From: Setoptus koraiensis
Taxonomy: Eukaryota; Arthropoda
Direction: 5' to 3'
Assembly (NCBI GenBank): GCA_048013815.1
Contig: CM106586.1
Span: forward strand, 10,912,001-10,976,000
Length of the DNA: 64,000 nt
Within the stretch, counting starts at the first letter, position 1. The number at the start of each line of letters is the position of its first letter. The translations under genes and the position numbers were made by a program. The notes beneath the pieces were generated by a model. That model saw only the letters and a list, made by a program, of their open reading frames with translations, was not told the DNA's origin and made no database searches. This document shows, piece after piece, positions 33,441 to 44,489 of this stretch.

Positions 33441-34292
33441 CTAGCGCTTGTAACCATAATGGATAGCTGAGACACCTTGCAATAAACTTTCGTATCCAGC
33501 ATAAGTGAAGCCGGCCTCCTTTATCATCTGCTTGAAGTCCTCCTGATTGGGAAAATTCAATATGCTTTCTGCTAGATACTTATAGGACTTATAGTCACCA
33601 ACAACTATTTCGCCCATGACTGGTATAACTTCTAAAAGGTATTTCTCATAAGGTGCTTTCAATATTGGATTTGTAACTTGACTGAATTCCAGGCACGCAA
33701 ACAGACCTCCACTTTTGAGAACTCTATGAGATTCTCTTAGAGCTTTTTCTATATCAACTACGTTTCTGATTCCGTAGGCTATTGTGTAAAGATGAAAAGA
33801 CTCGTCTTCAAACGGGAGCTCTTGAGCATCTCCCACTGTCCAGGCGAGACGATCGAGATCGCATTGAGGCAACATTTGTAGCGATCGTTGCTTGCCAGTT
33901 TCTAGCATATCTTCGTTGATATCCACGATGGTTGCCTCTGATATAAGATCATTGTTTTCACGTGTTTTCTCTAGAAATTTAAATGCGATATCCCCCGTGC
34001 CTCCGGCTACGTCTATCATTTTAGTGCCTTTGATTGGATCGATCTTGTCAATCAGATATTGTTTCCAACATCTGTGTAGGTAACCACTCATTAGGTCATT
34101 CATGAGGTCATATTTGGAGGCCACATTTGAGAATACTCCCTTGACAAAATTCTCCTTTTCCTCTGGGGGTGGCAACGAATGGTTCAGGTATCTCACCAGA
34201 TGATTTTGGCGAGCAGTGTGAGGCCGAATGAGTTGGGTGCCTGTCTGGCACAATAGATGTCTTGCTCTGGACAACACTCTAGGTAAGGCCAT
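33441..34292 (-). CDS. COQ5: 2-methoxy-6-polyprenyl-1,4-benzoquinol methylase, mitochondrial
   Basis: C-methyltransferase of ubiquinone biosynthesis, acting in the matrix-side CoQ complex. It is intronless, 283 residues from the ATG at 34292. A basic presequence of about 35 residues precedes the UbiE/COQ5 signature (YDLMNDLMSGYLHRCWK at 61-77), motif I DVAGGTGD (94-101), TVGDAQELPFEDESF, and LEFSQVTNPILKAPYE. Stop codon TAG at 33443-33441. A minus-strand AATAAA near 33409-33414 falls on the TSR3 stop region, so the two mRNAs probably overlap at their 3' ends. Two partial copies of this gene lie elsewhere in the window. Divergent from UPB1. Confidence 0.95.
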   Translation of the reverse strand: MALPRVLSRARHLLCQTGTQLIRPHTARQNHLVRYLNHSLPPPEEKENFVKGVFSNVASKYDLMNDLMSGYLHRCWKQYLIDKIDPIKGTKMIDVAGGTGDIAFKFLEKTRENNDLISEATIVDINEDMLETGKQRSLQMLPQCDLDRLAWTVGDAQELPFEDESFHLYTIAYGIRNVVDIEKALRESHRVLKSGGLFACLEFSQVTNPILKAPYEKYLLEVIPVMGEIVVGDYKSYKYLAESILNFPNQEDFKQMIKEAGFTYAGYESLLQGVSAIHYGYKR

Positions 34293-34888
34293 GCTGGCGG
34301 CAGTTTCTTTTTTCACTATGAATGAAAAAACTCAATTTAAATACAACTTATCCAAATACAATAATGTGTTTGGAAAAACATGCTAATTTTCGTGATACAG
34401 TGTGTCTGCTGAAAAATATCTCTTAAAATAAGTATGTAAGGACGGGTTGGGAGATGACCCCCTGTATAAACAAACAAAATCATATGGCTAGCAAACTTTG
34501 AAACCGTGCAGGGTGTTACAATCTACCCGGGGCTCTGCCTAGAATCTTGCATCGCACACAAGCACAGAACGTTCAGCAGATTCACATGAGCTGATCATAT
34601 TAAGGTTCATGTTTGCTCAATCGATGGAGTGAGAATGTTCGACACGGACTGTGCTCGTGCACGGTCTGTGCGGAAATACAAAAGTTGCATTGCTGCAATG
34701 ATGCTTCATGTCGACACCCTGTACATCAATACTGGTGGTGTTGCATCTGAGGATTACTGTCGGAAACAGCAAGTAAATAACACCGTTGCAACAATACTAT
34801 TAGCCAAGTCCTGTGAGAGTTGGCATACATTCCAGGATTATACATTCCAGAATTACCCAGGCAACACAATTGAAAATTTGTGATCAAA
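34293..34888. promoter_or_regulatory. Divergent promoter region of COQ5 and UPB1
   Basis: The 596 bp between opposing starts should contain both promoters. A minus-strand TTCATAG just upstream of the COQ5 start could be an acceptor of a 5' UTR intron. No TATA box was assigned. Confidence 0.4.
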
Positions 34889-36362
34889 ATGACACAACAA
34901 ATACACTCGCTCGAGTCGATACTAACCGATTCCGGAATACAACAGAGCAAACTCGATGAGGTACATCGTATTTTATATGGAGCAAAACTAGAGTAAGTAA
35001 TGTCCTCCCTCGATGAGTCACATCAACTGTCGACAAACTAATAACTCATTCCTGTTTCCCCAACCATCCAACCACAAACCTCATCCAGCTCAATTGACCC
35101 TGGCAAGGAGCTTCTAGGCCAAAGTGAGCAGAACAATTTCGACATCAATATCTACAAGATACCCTGTCCCGAGGAGCAGATTAGAAAACCTAGAATCGTC
35201 AGAATTGCCTGCATTCAAAATGCTATTGTTAAACCGACCACGGACCCTGTCATGGTGCAAATGAAAGCCTTGCATGATCGGATAAAATTGATAATTGAGT
35301 GCGCCGCACAAGCCGGCGTCAATGTTATCTGTATGCAAGAAGCCTGGAGTGAGTAAAAACAATGCACACTATCAATCTAGACAACCGGATACTAAAGCTG
35401 AAAATACCAATAACTGTCTCGCTTTCTTTCTATTCAGCTATGCCGTTTGCCTTCTGCACTCGCGAGAAACAACCTTGGTGTGAGTTCGCCGAATCAGCCG
35501 AGGACGGACCCACTGTCAGCTTATTGAAGCCGGTAAGCTGAGTAAAATTCACCAAGATTATCTACTCACTATAATACAGCGTAGCCCTAACTATTGACTA
35601 TCGAATCATCTCTTTCTTTCAATCTCTCTCTCTCTCTCTCTCTCTGCCCGAGTAAAGTTGGCCCAGAAACACAATATGGTAATTGTGTCGCCAATACTAG
35701 AGCGCGATCATGTCCACTTGGATACTATATGGAATACTGCTGTCGTTATAGATAATAATGGAAATTATCTGGGTAAATCAAGAAAGAATCACATTCCTCG
35801 AGTTGGAGACTTCAATGAGTCCACCTATTACATGGAGAGTGAACTAGGGCATCCAGTTTTCGAGACAATGTTTGGTCGTATTGCGGTAAATATTTGTTAC
35901 GGGCGCCATCATCCACTCAATTGGTTGGGCTTTGCACTCAATGGCGCTGAGATCGTCTTCAATCCATCAGCCACAGTTGATGGACTGAGTGAAACGCTGT
36001 GGCCTATAGAGGCCAGAAATGCAGCAATAGCTAATTCGTACTATACTTGCGCAATAAACAGAGTCGGAAGTGAAGAATTTCCTAATGAGTTCACTTCGGC
36101 TGACGGCAAGCCAGCGCACAAAGTTTTCGGACACTTCTATGGATCTAGTTACGTTACCGCTCCAAACGGAACTAGGACACCTGGTTTGAGTCGCATTAAA
36201 GATGGTCTGTTGGTTGCCGAAATAGACTTGAATCTTTGCAGACAATCCAAAGACTTTTTTGGCTTTCAAATGACACAACGTCTGGATTTGTACGCCGATC
36301 TAATCAATGAAGCTACTGGCCATAACTTCAAACCCTATATCATTAAGGCCATCACTCCATAG
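34889..36362 (+). CDS. UPB1: Beta-ureidopropionase
   Basis: Nitrilase-family enzyme hydrolysing N-carbamoyl-beta-alanine to beta-alanine in the last step of pyrimidine degradation. Four exons: 34889-34992, 35089-35348, 35438-35532 and 35658-36362, joining in phases 2, 1 and 0, give 387 residues. The catalytic triad is intact at Glu119 (CMQEAW), Lys196 ([12 protein letters not shown]) and Cys233 ([12 protein letters not shown]). The N-terminal helical extension typical of UPB1 (ILTDSGIQQ to [10 protein letters not shown]) is present. The third intron ends with a TC dinucleotide tract at 35623-35645 acting as its polypyrimidine stretch. All splice sites are GT-AG. Its 3' end faces the AP180 gene. 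Confidence 0.95.
35623..35645 (+). repeat. (TC)n tract in UPB1 intron 3
   Basis: Pure TC dinucleotide run immediately before the acceptor AG at 35656-35657. Confidence 0.85.
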
Positions 36363-36673
36363 CTGGATTTGAATCAAAACAATAAGCAAACAGAGGTTAA
36401 TTAACCGGTAACAATGCTCTCAATATCTGTAGGAATATTATCAACATCGAAAATAGAAAAAAAATCTTGCACTATCACTATGCTAATCACTTTAATCATC
36501 GTAAATCTAGAACTTAATCGATATCCTGATACTTTTTTGTTTTCTTTGTTGTTTTCTTTTTGATCAGACCTCCAAATTGTACATTTGAAAGGATGTATTG
36601 ATGCTTGCTTAAAAGATTACATATGTATTTAGTATTTGATGGCAAATCGGTAAATGTGTGAAAGTTTATCGAT

Positions 36674-38971
36674 CTATGTAATCTTTTCAGACTTTTTGAA
36701 TGTTTGCCTCATGACCAATTCTAAATCCTCAAAAGCGGACATTCTCTTGTCCAGGCTAGATACGGGCCTAGTTAGTGTACTAGAGTTACTGTTACTTGCG
36801 ACTATGTTATTATCATTCTTATTATTATTATTGTGACGAATTGATTGTCTAGATTCAGCTTGTTCACGTTGTATTTGCAACAATTGATACTGAGTCTGAG
36901 GATCAATGGATGGATTTATTTGCGGTTGCACAATGGTTTCTGGTTTGAGTAACAGACCTCCTGAGTAGCCTGCTCGAGAGCAATGAGAAAGTTTGGTTTT
37001 GTAAGGAAAGCGCATGAAGTAATAAAATTGCGGGTTGTTAACTAAAACATATAATCGGAAAACTTACCTGGTGGAATAACATCAATTAAAGGGTCAACAG
37101 GTTTTGTTGGCGCATTTGTGTTGTTGCTCAATTCTGCCAAATAAGAGAGATATAGCGTTGATTTGGTTATTACTTATTCGAACAAATAGTAGATAATTAA
37201 TGCAGAGAGTGCTATCACTTACCAATCGCATCACCGAAGGCCTCTTCGAAATATCGATCAATATCATTCAGTGCAGTAGCCGTATAGCTACCATTATGAC
37301 TGATACCTCTCTTATCCGGGACACAAAACTCCGAAACAAGCCCGAAAGAGTCGGCACCATCCCCGAATGGATTTTTAGCCTCATTTTTCATCTTGTTGTT
37401 TGCCTCGTCATTGAAAGTTGAAACAAATGGATTGAGAGAGCGCGATTCCTTTGACGGTGGCCCTGTAATCTTCACAGTAGATTGACTAGAGGAAGCCTCG
37501 GACTGCTTGGGTGTTTATTTTGTGTAGGGCGACGAAAAAAGACGGCAGAGTAAGTATAGGGAACGCGATTACGATTGTTGTTTGTAGTGGATATTTTTTG
37601 TGTGAGATTACAAACCGGCCATGAAAATATGTCAGCAGTGTGCGTTTTGAACTAATTATTTTCCGGCGTAAGTCGAAGGGGAATCAAAAGGAGTAACAAC
37701 AACAAATTTCCACTTATTGTAGTTTCAGCATGCAAACAGTGTTGGCAAGAGGATGATTGCGGGAATGGGCGCCATGGATCATATACTTACCTCTTTGAAA
37801 GCCTTCTCTTCCTCGTCCAGGACCTCCTTGAGCGAGAAATCATTGTTGACACTGTTCCAAGGATCATCATTTTGTGTTGTCACACAATTGTCTGATGTGC
37901 TACTACTGCCGATGTTGTTGATACTGTTGGAATCGAAATTGGCCACAAACTTGTCCTTGTTGAGATCTTTTTGGGCGTCCAAAACTGCACCTTTGGAACT
38001 GCACATTGTGCGAAAAAAGAACTTGCGTCAATCAATTTGAAATACACGAAATATAACAATGAAATATATATCACAAAAATAATTATTATAACTTACCGTC
38101 TGGATCCTTCAACTGTGAGAAGATGTTGCTCTAAGGCGTCCACCAGCGAGCTAGGCGCTCGTCTCAGATCTGGAATGTTGCCCCTGTCTATGCCGACAGA
38201 TTCGGCCAATTTTAAAAAGTCTGAAACTTTGTCGACGCGCACGAGAAACTTTTTGTACGCATCAAAGGCTTCTCGGCACAATTTTTTGTTCAAATCAAAG
38301 TAAATTTCTAATAAATTAATAATTGCATCATTGTAGGCTGCAAATAGCTTGATTAAATCTTTGAATAACAATAAAAAACTAGCATTTATAACACCATTGT
38401 TCAATTCTGATGGTGAACATTGAAATTCTAATAGACTGTCCATTTGTGATTGTATCACTGGCAATGCCTTCAATAGTCTATCAGTAGGCATAGTTCGTAG
38501 TTTGTTGTCTTGGCCGGGTTTAATGCGACACAAATCAATAGCCAATGTTCTGTAGGATAGCGCTTTGCTGTTAAGATAACGAGAATAAATTCTAATAAAA
38601 GTAGACATTCCGTAGCCCTTGTTATCTGAGCGATCCAAGAAATTGCCCAATTGAAATGTATAATTGTTTGAGGCAAGATATTGTGTGAAGCGTTCATTGC
38701 CAAAGCTCATTAGATGGTGAACGGTAATGAGAGCTTTGTAAACGACAATCCAACGAGTTTGATTTGTGCGTTCTATCAGCATATTGGCCAATTGTGGTAT
38801 AGACACATTGGACACATGACTACAGGCCAATAAATAGTCTAAATGTTTGCGTTTCGGTGCCAATATTTCCTCGGTGGTGGCCTTGCAAACGCACCGGGCC
38901 AGCGATTGACCCGCCAGTGTGTATTTGGCCGCATTAAGCCTATCGTTAATTGTTTGACCCGAAGTGGTCAT
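36674..38971 (-). CDS. PICALM: AP180/PICALM-type clathrin assembly protein (ANTH domain)
   Basis: Endocytic adaptor that binds PI(4,5)P2, clathrin and R-SNAREs; orthologue of Drosophila lap. Five minus-strand exons, 38971-38097, 37998-37791, 37502-37223, 37133-37068 and 36969-36674, keep frame throughout and give 574 residues. The ANTH domain fills exon 1 (residues about 15-285), starting with the [18 protein letters not shown] helix, then [10 protein letters not shown] and [15 protein letters not shown]. The tail contains clathrin/AP-2-type short motifs (NPFV, NPFG, DPWNSV), Asn-rich runs and an EDLELV C-terminal patch. The exon 3 acceptor (CAAGCAG) has a weak pyrimidine tract, so that boundary is the least certain. 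Confidence 0.9.
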
Positions 38972-40605
38972 TGTGTCTGTTTGGTTTGGTGTGTAATAGC
39001 CAAGGATATAATGCAGATTATTAGTATTATTAGTATTTTATTATTGATTTCAATTGATTAGAATGCAGTTAATTAATAACAACGACAGAGCGTTAGTTGC
39101 TTGGTCAGTCGGGTGTACCTACATTAGTGATGACGGGGTGTCTGCAGTGACAGTGATTGATTGACCAGTGATGGATTGATATTGTGTGGTAAGGCCTCAT
39201 TCGAATTGATTGTTGCTGTTGTTGATTGTGCGTGATCGAGAGAATGCTGCCTGTCTCTGGCCACACCGAGTGATAAAACTTGTATCATATAAGTGTTGTC
39301 GTTGTTGTTGTTGTTGCTGCTGTTGCTGTGAGGACTGTCGACGGTATAAGCAAGGCAACTGATTGGCCGATTGGATAATGAAACGCACTGTAGCCAACAG
39401 TGTCGATTGGTGTCGGGGCTCTCCGAGCAGCAACGGTAAACAATAAATAATAATGGTTTGCTTAAAAAAATAAATTATACATGTTACGCTATCGGCACTA
39501 CCAAAATACTGATGAATATACCGATATGTCTATATCTGTTCATGTGAAACTATATGAAAAATACTGATTATAATATTACATATTTTTGATCTATTTCGCC
39601 AATATCTGTGTGAGAGCAACTGCTAATAATAACACCCACATAGAAGGCAGCTGTGAGGTCGCGAGCTCGCGATTTCTAGCTCGCTGCAAGCGTCTCACTT
39701 TTGTTTTAGCGCGCCAATTTCAAGCTGATCTAAATAATTTATTTTTTTTTATTTCGAAAAAAAAACATTTTCACTAATGAATCTCATAGCTGTTGCACAA
39801 TAATGATGATTGCATAAAAACAATAATTAAATTTAGATTGCACCTTCCAATGATTATAGTTGTCGGCGATGGCGCCGATCGATCGATCGCAGTGCCATTG
39901 CCTGTATTGGTGGATCACTTGCCCGCGGGTGATCTCGTCTGAACCAGACTAGCGATTTTAGGCCATATAAATAAATAAATCCGTTGTTTGTTTTTTCACC
40001 CTCGGAAAACGTTGACTCGCTGTCTATTCTATCATATTCATTATATCGTCAGATGATTCATGCTACAGTCTTCGGGTAGCGCAGTCGTTTCTCCCTCTTG
40101 TGTCTGTATATGATTGTATCGCAACCATCACTCCGCAACTTCACTGGTTCTTGCGCTGGCATCACTTTCCATCACGCACCTAGACAACTATAACTATTTT
40201 GACCAACTGACTTTGTGGCAATCGAGCCACTCCGGAAGTGGCTTCAATTTTTGCGTAACAAAAAGTGAATGCTCTCCGCAATCACCTGTTGTTGTTTGCA
40301 GATCAAGACTTGCTTCCTGTTCTACGTGTGGTTTGTTTTCCTGAGGATAATTCGGTTCTCTTTCCATCGCTAATTCATGATGACTCGTGTGAACAATTGG
40401 TGGCAGTAATGCAGTCACCACAGAGATTATCATGATGCTCAGCACTGGTCATTGTGTTATCAACGAATGTATCCTCCTCTGATTTGCTCACATTCTTTGC
40501 AAAATATCAATTATCAAGCTTCACAATGGTTGAGTTGGAGGTTGCAGTGTTGTTTGTTTGCCAGTCGCAATCGATGGGAAATCAATCATTGATTTAAGGG
40601 TATGA
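38972..40605. other. Upstream region of AP180, no gene seen
   Basis: Contains a GTT/GCT trinucleotide run at about 39298-39328 and a four-fold overlapping GATC cluster near 39886-39899. The open frames are short and unconvincing. Confidence 0.4.
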
Positions 40606-41450
40606 ATGTGAATGCAGCAAAATTTCAGCAATAATTGCGAGTTTCGACATGGATAGACTGATCCAACTTTGGTGAGGCAAACAAAAGTGATGCTCCATCG
40701 CGACGCTCACGCCGTTCAGTTGCGGATCTCTATGATGTAATATAGAGAGGATATTCTCCTATTTTGTATCTCAATTCAATGCCGTCTCTTTGTTTAAATT
40801 ACTGCGCTATTCCTCCATCAATATAACGCACTATGCGTGTCGTAAATCGTGAGAAATGTTAGATCTAACAAGTAGTTTGGCATTAATGTAAACACAGCAA
40901 AATGTTTGGTAACAAGTGCAAGTTTCGACATGAACAGAAGGATTCGGCTTTGGCAGGCCAACAAAAAAGGGTACTGCCTCGCGACACTCGTGCCACTCGG
41001 TTGCATCTAACGGTGTGATATATGGATGATTTTCTCCCATTTTGTTTCTCGTTCCAATGCTGTCTCTTTGATGAAATTAGTGCGCTATGCCTCGATCATT
41101 ATAGCACCCTTTGCATGTCGTAAATCATGAGAAATCGAATTGATTCAATACTTGAATTTCAAGGGGTCTGGTATGATTGTAAACACAGCAAAATTCTGAT
41201 AACAAGTGCGAGCTTCGACATGGATAGACTGATCCGACTTTGGTAAGGCAATCAAAAAAGATGCTCCTTTGTGACGCTCGCGCCACTCAGTTGCGGATCT
41301 CAATGATGTGAAATATGGAGGATATTTTCCTATTTTGTATCTCAATTCAATGCCGTCTCTTTGTGAAAACTACTGCGCTACTCTTCGATCAATATAGCTC
41401 ACTTTGTGTGTCTTAAATCGCGACAAATTAAATTTGTTTGATCTAACAAG
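40606..41450. repeat. Diverged ~285-bp tandem array, about three copies
   Basis: Successive blocks share anchors in the same order and orientation. CAGCAAAAT occurs near 40614, 40894 and 41185; TCGACATG near 40642, 40926 and 41214; and TGCGCTA near 40803, 41082 and 41372, giving periods of 280-292 bp. Copies differ by many substitutions and small indels. On the minus strand two copies keep an open frame with shared residues (ATEW, LPK, HVE, TCYQ). It may be a small satellite or a decayed repeated coding unit. A fourth partial block may follow to about 41600. Confidence 0.75.
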
Positions 41451-43948
41451 TGCCACGAATGCAACGATCGCGCCACTCGACTGCTTTATCTCGCTGATGG
41501 TTAGCATGATTGCTAGGCGATACAAAGTTCGAGATAGAGTTGCTGGATTCACTTACATTGTTGGCGAAAACATCAGTTATCGAGCGCATCAATAGCTTCC
41601 CAATTGCTTCAAAACTTTGCATATTTTTGGGACGTCTAGTTTGTTCAACCTATGAAAAAAGTGAACGAGCCGTGTTGTCATACTCTTTAGGGCAAAAATG
41701 CAGTTTCATTCATCTAACTTCTTCTCGACATTACTTATAAAGGTGTTCGAACTAGTCATATTTTCTTCTCTGCATCGTTTAATTACCATAGAATAGGACC
41801 AATTGTCCCTCAGAAGGGAGCATCCAAAGCCTCTCTTAAGATCGCTCATTTCATCAATCAAGTGAATCAAAGATCAACTGAAATTTGTCAACAGAAAGAG
41901 GTATATCTATTATCCGACCAACAAAATGTAAGGTTTGTTCGCATGCTGGACAGTCACTGATCTCTGTTACTGCATAGCTACTGTTCTAAATTACTCATTA
42001 GTATCACTATTATTGCAAGCTTTCTAATCTGGACTGGAAATAGAGAAGAATCGAGCAACTATAATGTGGAATCTGATTCAAGACGATGATTGCATCGTAG
42101 ATAGCATTATAATCGCCAACGGGAGATTTCACTCTCAGAATCGCCACTCTACACGCTAGTGATACAAGCCAATGGTCATCCGATGATCTCATTTGAACCC
42201 GGCGAGTGATTCGAGCCAAATTTAAGCCCCTTCCTACGGGCTATATTTTTTCGTGCGTTTGTTTCTTTCATCCAATTTCCAATCCATTTCATTGCAGCCT
42301 GGAAGTGAAATAAATCTAATTTTTCAATCACGCTAATTAAGCAATCCGTCCATCTCAAATTTAATTATTCAGTTAATATTTCTTCTTATCAGTATCAAGT
42401 TAATTAACTAATGTCGCCCCATGCGATTTTTCTGAAAAGAGAGCCGCCACTCATGTGTCATTCATCATTTATGGCTTCCAACATCTCGCATGTCGGACCA
42501 TTTTTCATCTGATTAAGACGATACAAGTGACTATAATCGTAACACTTATGCACAGTTTGTCCAATAAACAATCAAATTGAATAAATCTGAATAGGATTTG
42601 AATGGAACAAACTTGTTTGAGCTGATTAACGACAGCACCAGTTACGAAAACCTACAATCTGCTGTTGACACGACCGCCTAAAAGTTGTTGTGTGTGACAG
42701 TTCTGAAAATAACGGTGCTGTTGTTGTTGTTTAATATCTGGCAATGCTTGCCCCACACGCATCTATACCGGGTATAAATATCTATTAAGTGTTTGTTAAT
42801 TATCATCAAATCTTCCTTGTAATTAATTGTCATGATGAGTGCGCAAGTTGGTGCAACAATTACGTCAAGGCAAACGATTCCTAATGGCCGAGAGATGAAC
42901 AACAATTCAACAAGTGCTTTACACACACAAACACACTGGTAAAGTCGGGAATCCTGATCGGGTTAAACTGTGGCCGGCTGGTGATTGCATGTCCGTTAGT
43001 TGATACACAACTACCACTACCACCACAACTACAACGACAACCTAAAGTTAGTTGTTGCAAGGTGACGAATGGGTCACTGGCGACTAATTGTCAAATAGCG
43101 ATTTGTAATTGCTTGTGTTCGACTGCGATCCGTTATTAATGGATGCCAGCAGCCGGCTCGAGTTGACAAGTGATCAGACTGTCACAATCATTTACGTCAT
43201 CCTGTGAAGCAACAACAATCGCATCATCATCTCATGCTTTCGACTCAATAATGAGCACAAAAAGATCCGTTTTTCTTGTTTCGTTGTCGTTGTTGTTGCT
43301 GATGTGGCTGTTGTGGCTGTTGTGGTTGTTGTGATCGACTCTCTCTGATCGGCTGACTTGCAAAAATACGGGATGTATTCGATCGACAACAAGATGTTGC
43401 TGACACGGAAAACGTCGTGACAGCAAACGATGCTTTTGCACACATCTGGCGGTTGTTGTTTAATATCTGGAAAAAAGGTAATAAACGAAAATTAACTTCG
43501 TTCCACCAAGCATTCTGATCGGCCAGCAGCAAGCAAAACCTGTTGAGGCACTGATTGATATCATTGCACCACCAGATGACTTGACCACGTTTGTGTTCAT
43601 ATCGCTCATTCATCGCTAGATTTTTAAATATTCGGCCATCAGTGCCGGATATCTAGACCTGGCAAAGTTTTTGCTTGCGCAGCTCTAGATTGCAAACGAT
43701 AGGCAAGCTGAAAACTGAGCACAATTTTCAGTCGTCAGTGAGTGCATCATGTTTGTTACTCGCTGCAATCTCATTTTGTGCAGATAATCGCAATTGGTAT
43801 CTGTCGCAAATAAGTATCTGTAGTTAGTTGGTACTTCAACTCAAGGCTGAAATTTACCAAAGGCATTTTTTTATTGATAAATTTTGCGTCTACCCCTATG
43901 ATGTCCGGAGGCTTGGTTTTTCATCGTGAAAAACAGGTGAAAAACCCA
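41451..43948. other. Intergenic, no supported gene
   Basis: Mixed spacer. Short CAA/GTT-type runs occur near 42715-42730, 43010-43045 and 43280-43335. The minus-strand frames there are repeat-driven (Thr/His/Gln runs) and not called. Confidence 0.4.
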
Positions 43949-44108
43949 GGTGAGTTAACTGAACCACTCGCCTTCACCATCAGCGGAAAAAGAAGATTTC
44001 GTCAAGGGGGCATTCTCAAATGTGGCCTCCAAATATGATCTCATGAATGACCTGGTTGGTGCGGTTACTTGCACAGATGTTGGAAACAATATCTGATTGA
44101 CAGGATTC
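43949..44108 (+). pseudogene. COQ5: Diverged COQ5 fragment (N-terminal part)
   Basis: About 160 bp match the COQ5 coding strand (parent near 34060-34185), covering the end of the presequence and the UbiE signature region. The middle reads FSNVASKYDLMNDL before degenerating, and an in-frame stop follows the GNNI codons. Identity to the parent is visibly lower than for the 13.5-kb copy, so this is an older event. It lies on the plus strand, 9.7 kb from the parent, with unrelated sequence on each side. Confidence 0.85.
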
Positions 44109-44489
44109 ACCACCTGACTCAACACTCAAATTACACTGCTGGGAAGGAAAAAAGTTGCAGTGAGTATATCAGTATCTAGGCATATATATTTTCTGATCTT
44201 TTCGCAGTTACTTACGCTGGCTTCGCTGAGAGTCTAGGCGAAATTTGGAGACTGTGGCATGAACATTTTTCGAATGAAATGATAAAATCTTCGTTCTGTA
44301 ACACAATGTGTTTATTTCACGACAGCTAACAATGTAAATAAAACTAACCAAACGACTTCAACTAGTGAGTGTATTTTCTCACACATGCAATCAACACATA
44401 TTCAAACATATTCATATCTGTAACTGTCATACTAACTAAACATTAACACAACATTTTGTCTCGACAATAATAAATTGAACTACAGATTA
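44109..44489. other. 3' flank of ABCG gene
   Basis: AT-rich spacer after the COQ5 fragment. A minus-strand AATAAA candidate near 44310 lies about 180 bp past the ABCG stop. Confidence 0.35.

Noticed and set aside
14367-38971. CLINT1 and AP180 in one window as a functional endocytosis cluster
   Set aside because: They are 20 kb apart with unrelated genes between and different orientation contexts; coincidence is sufficient.
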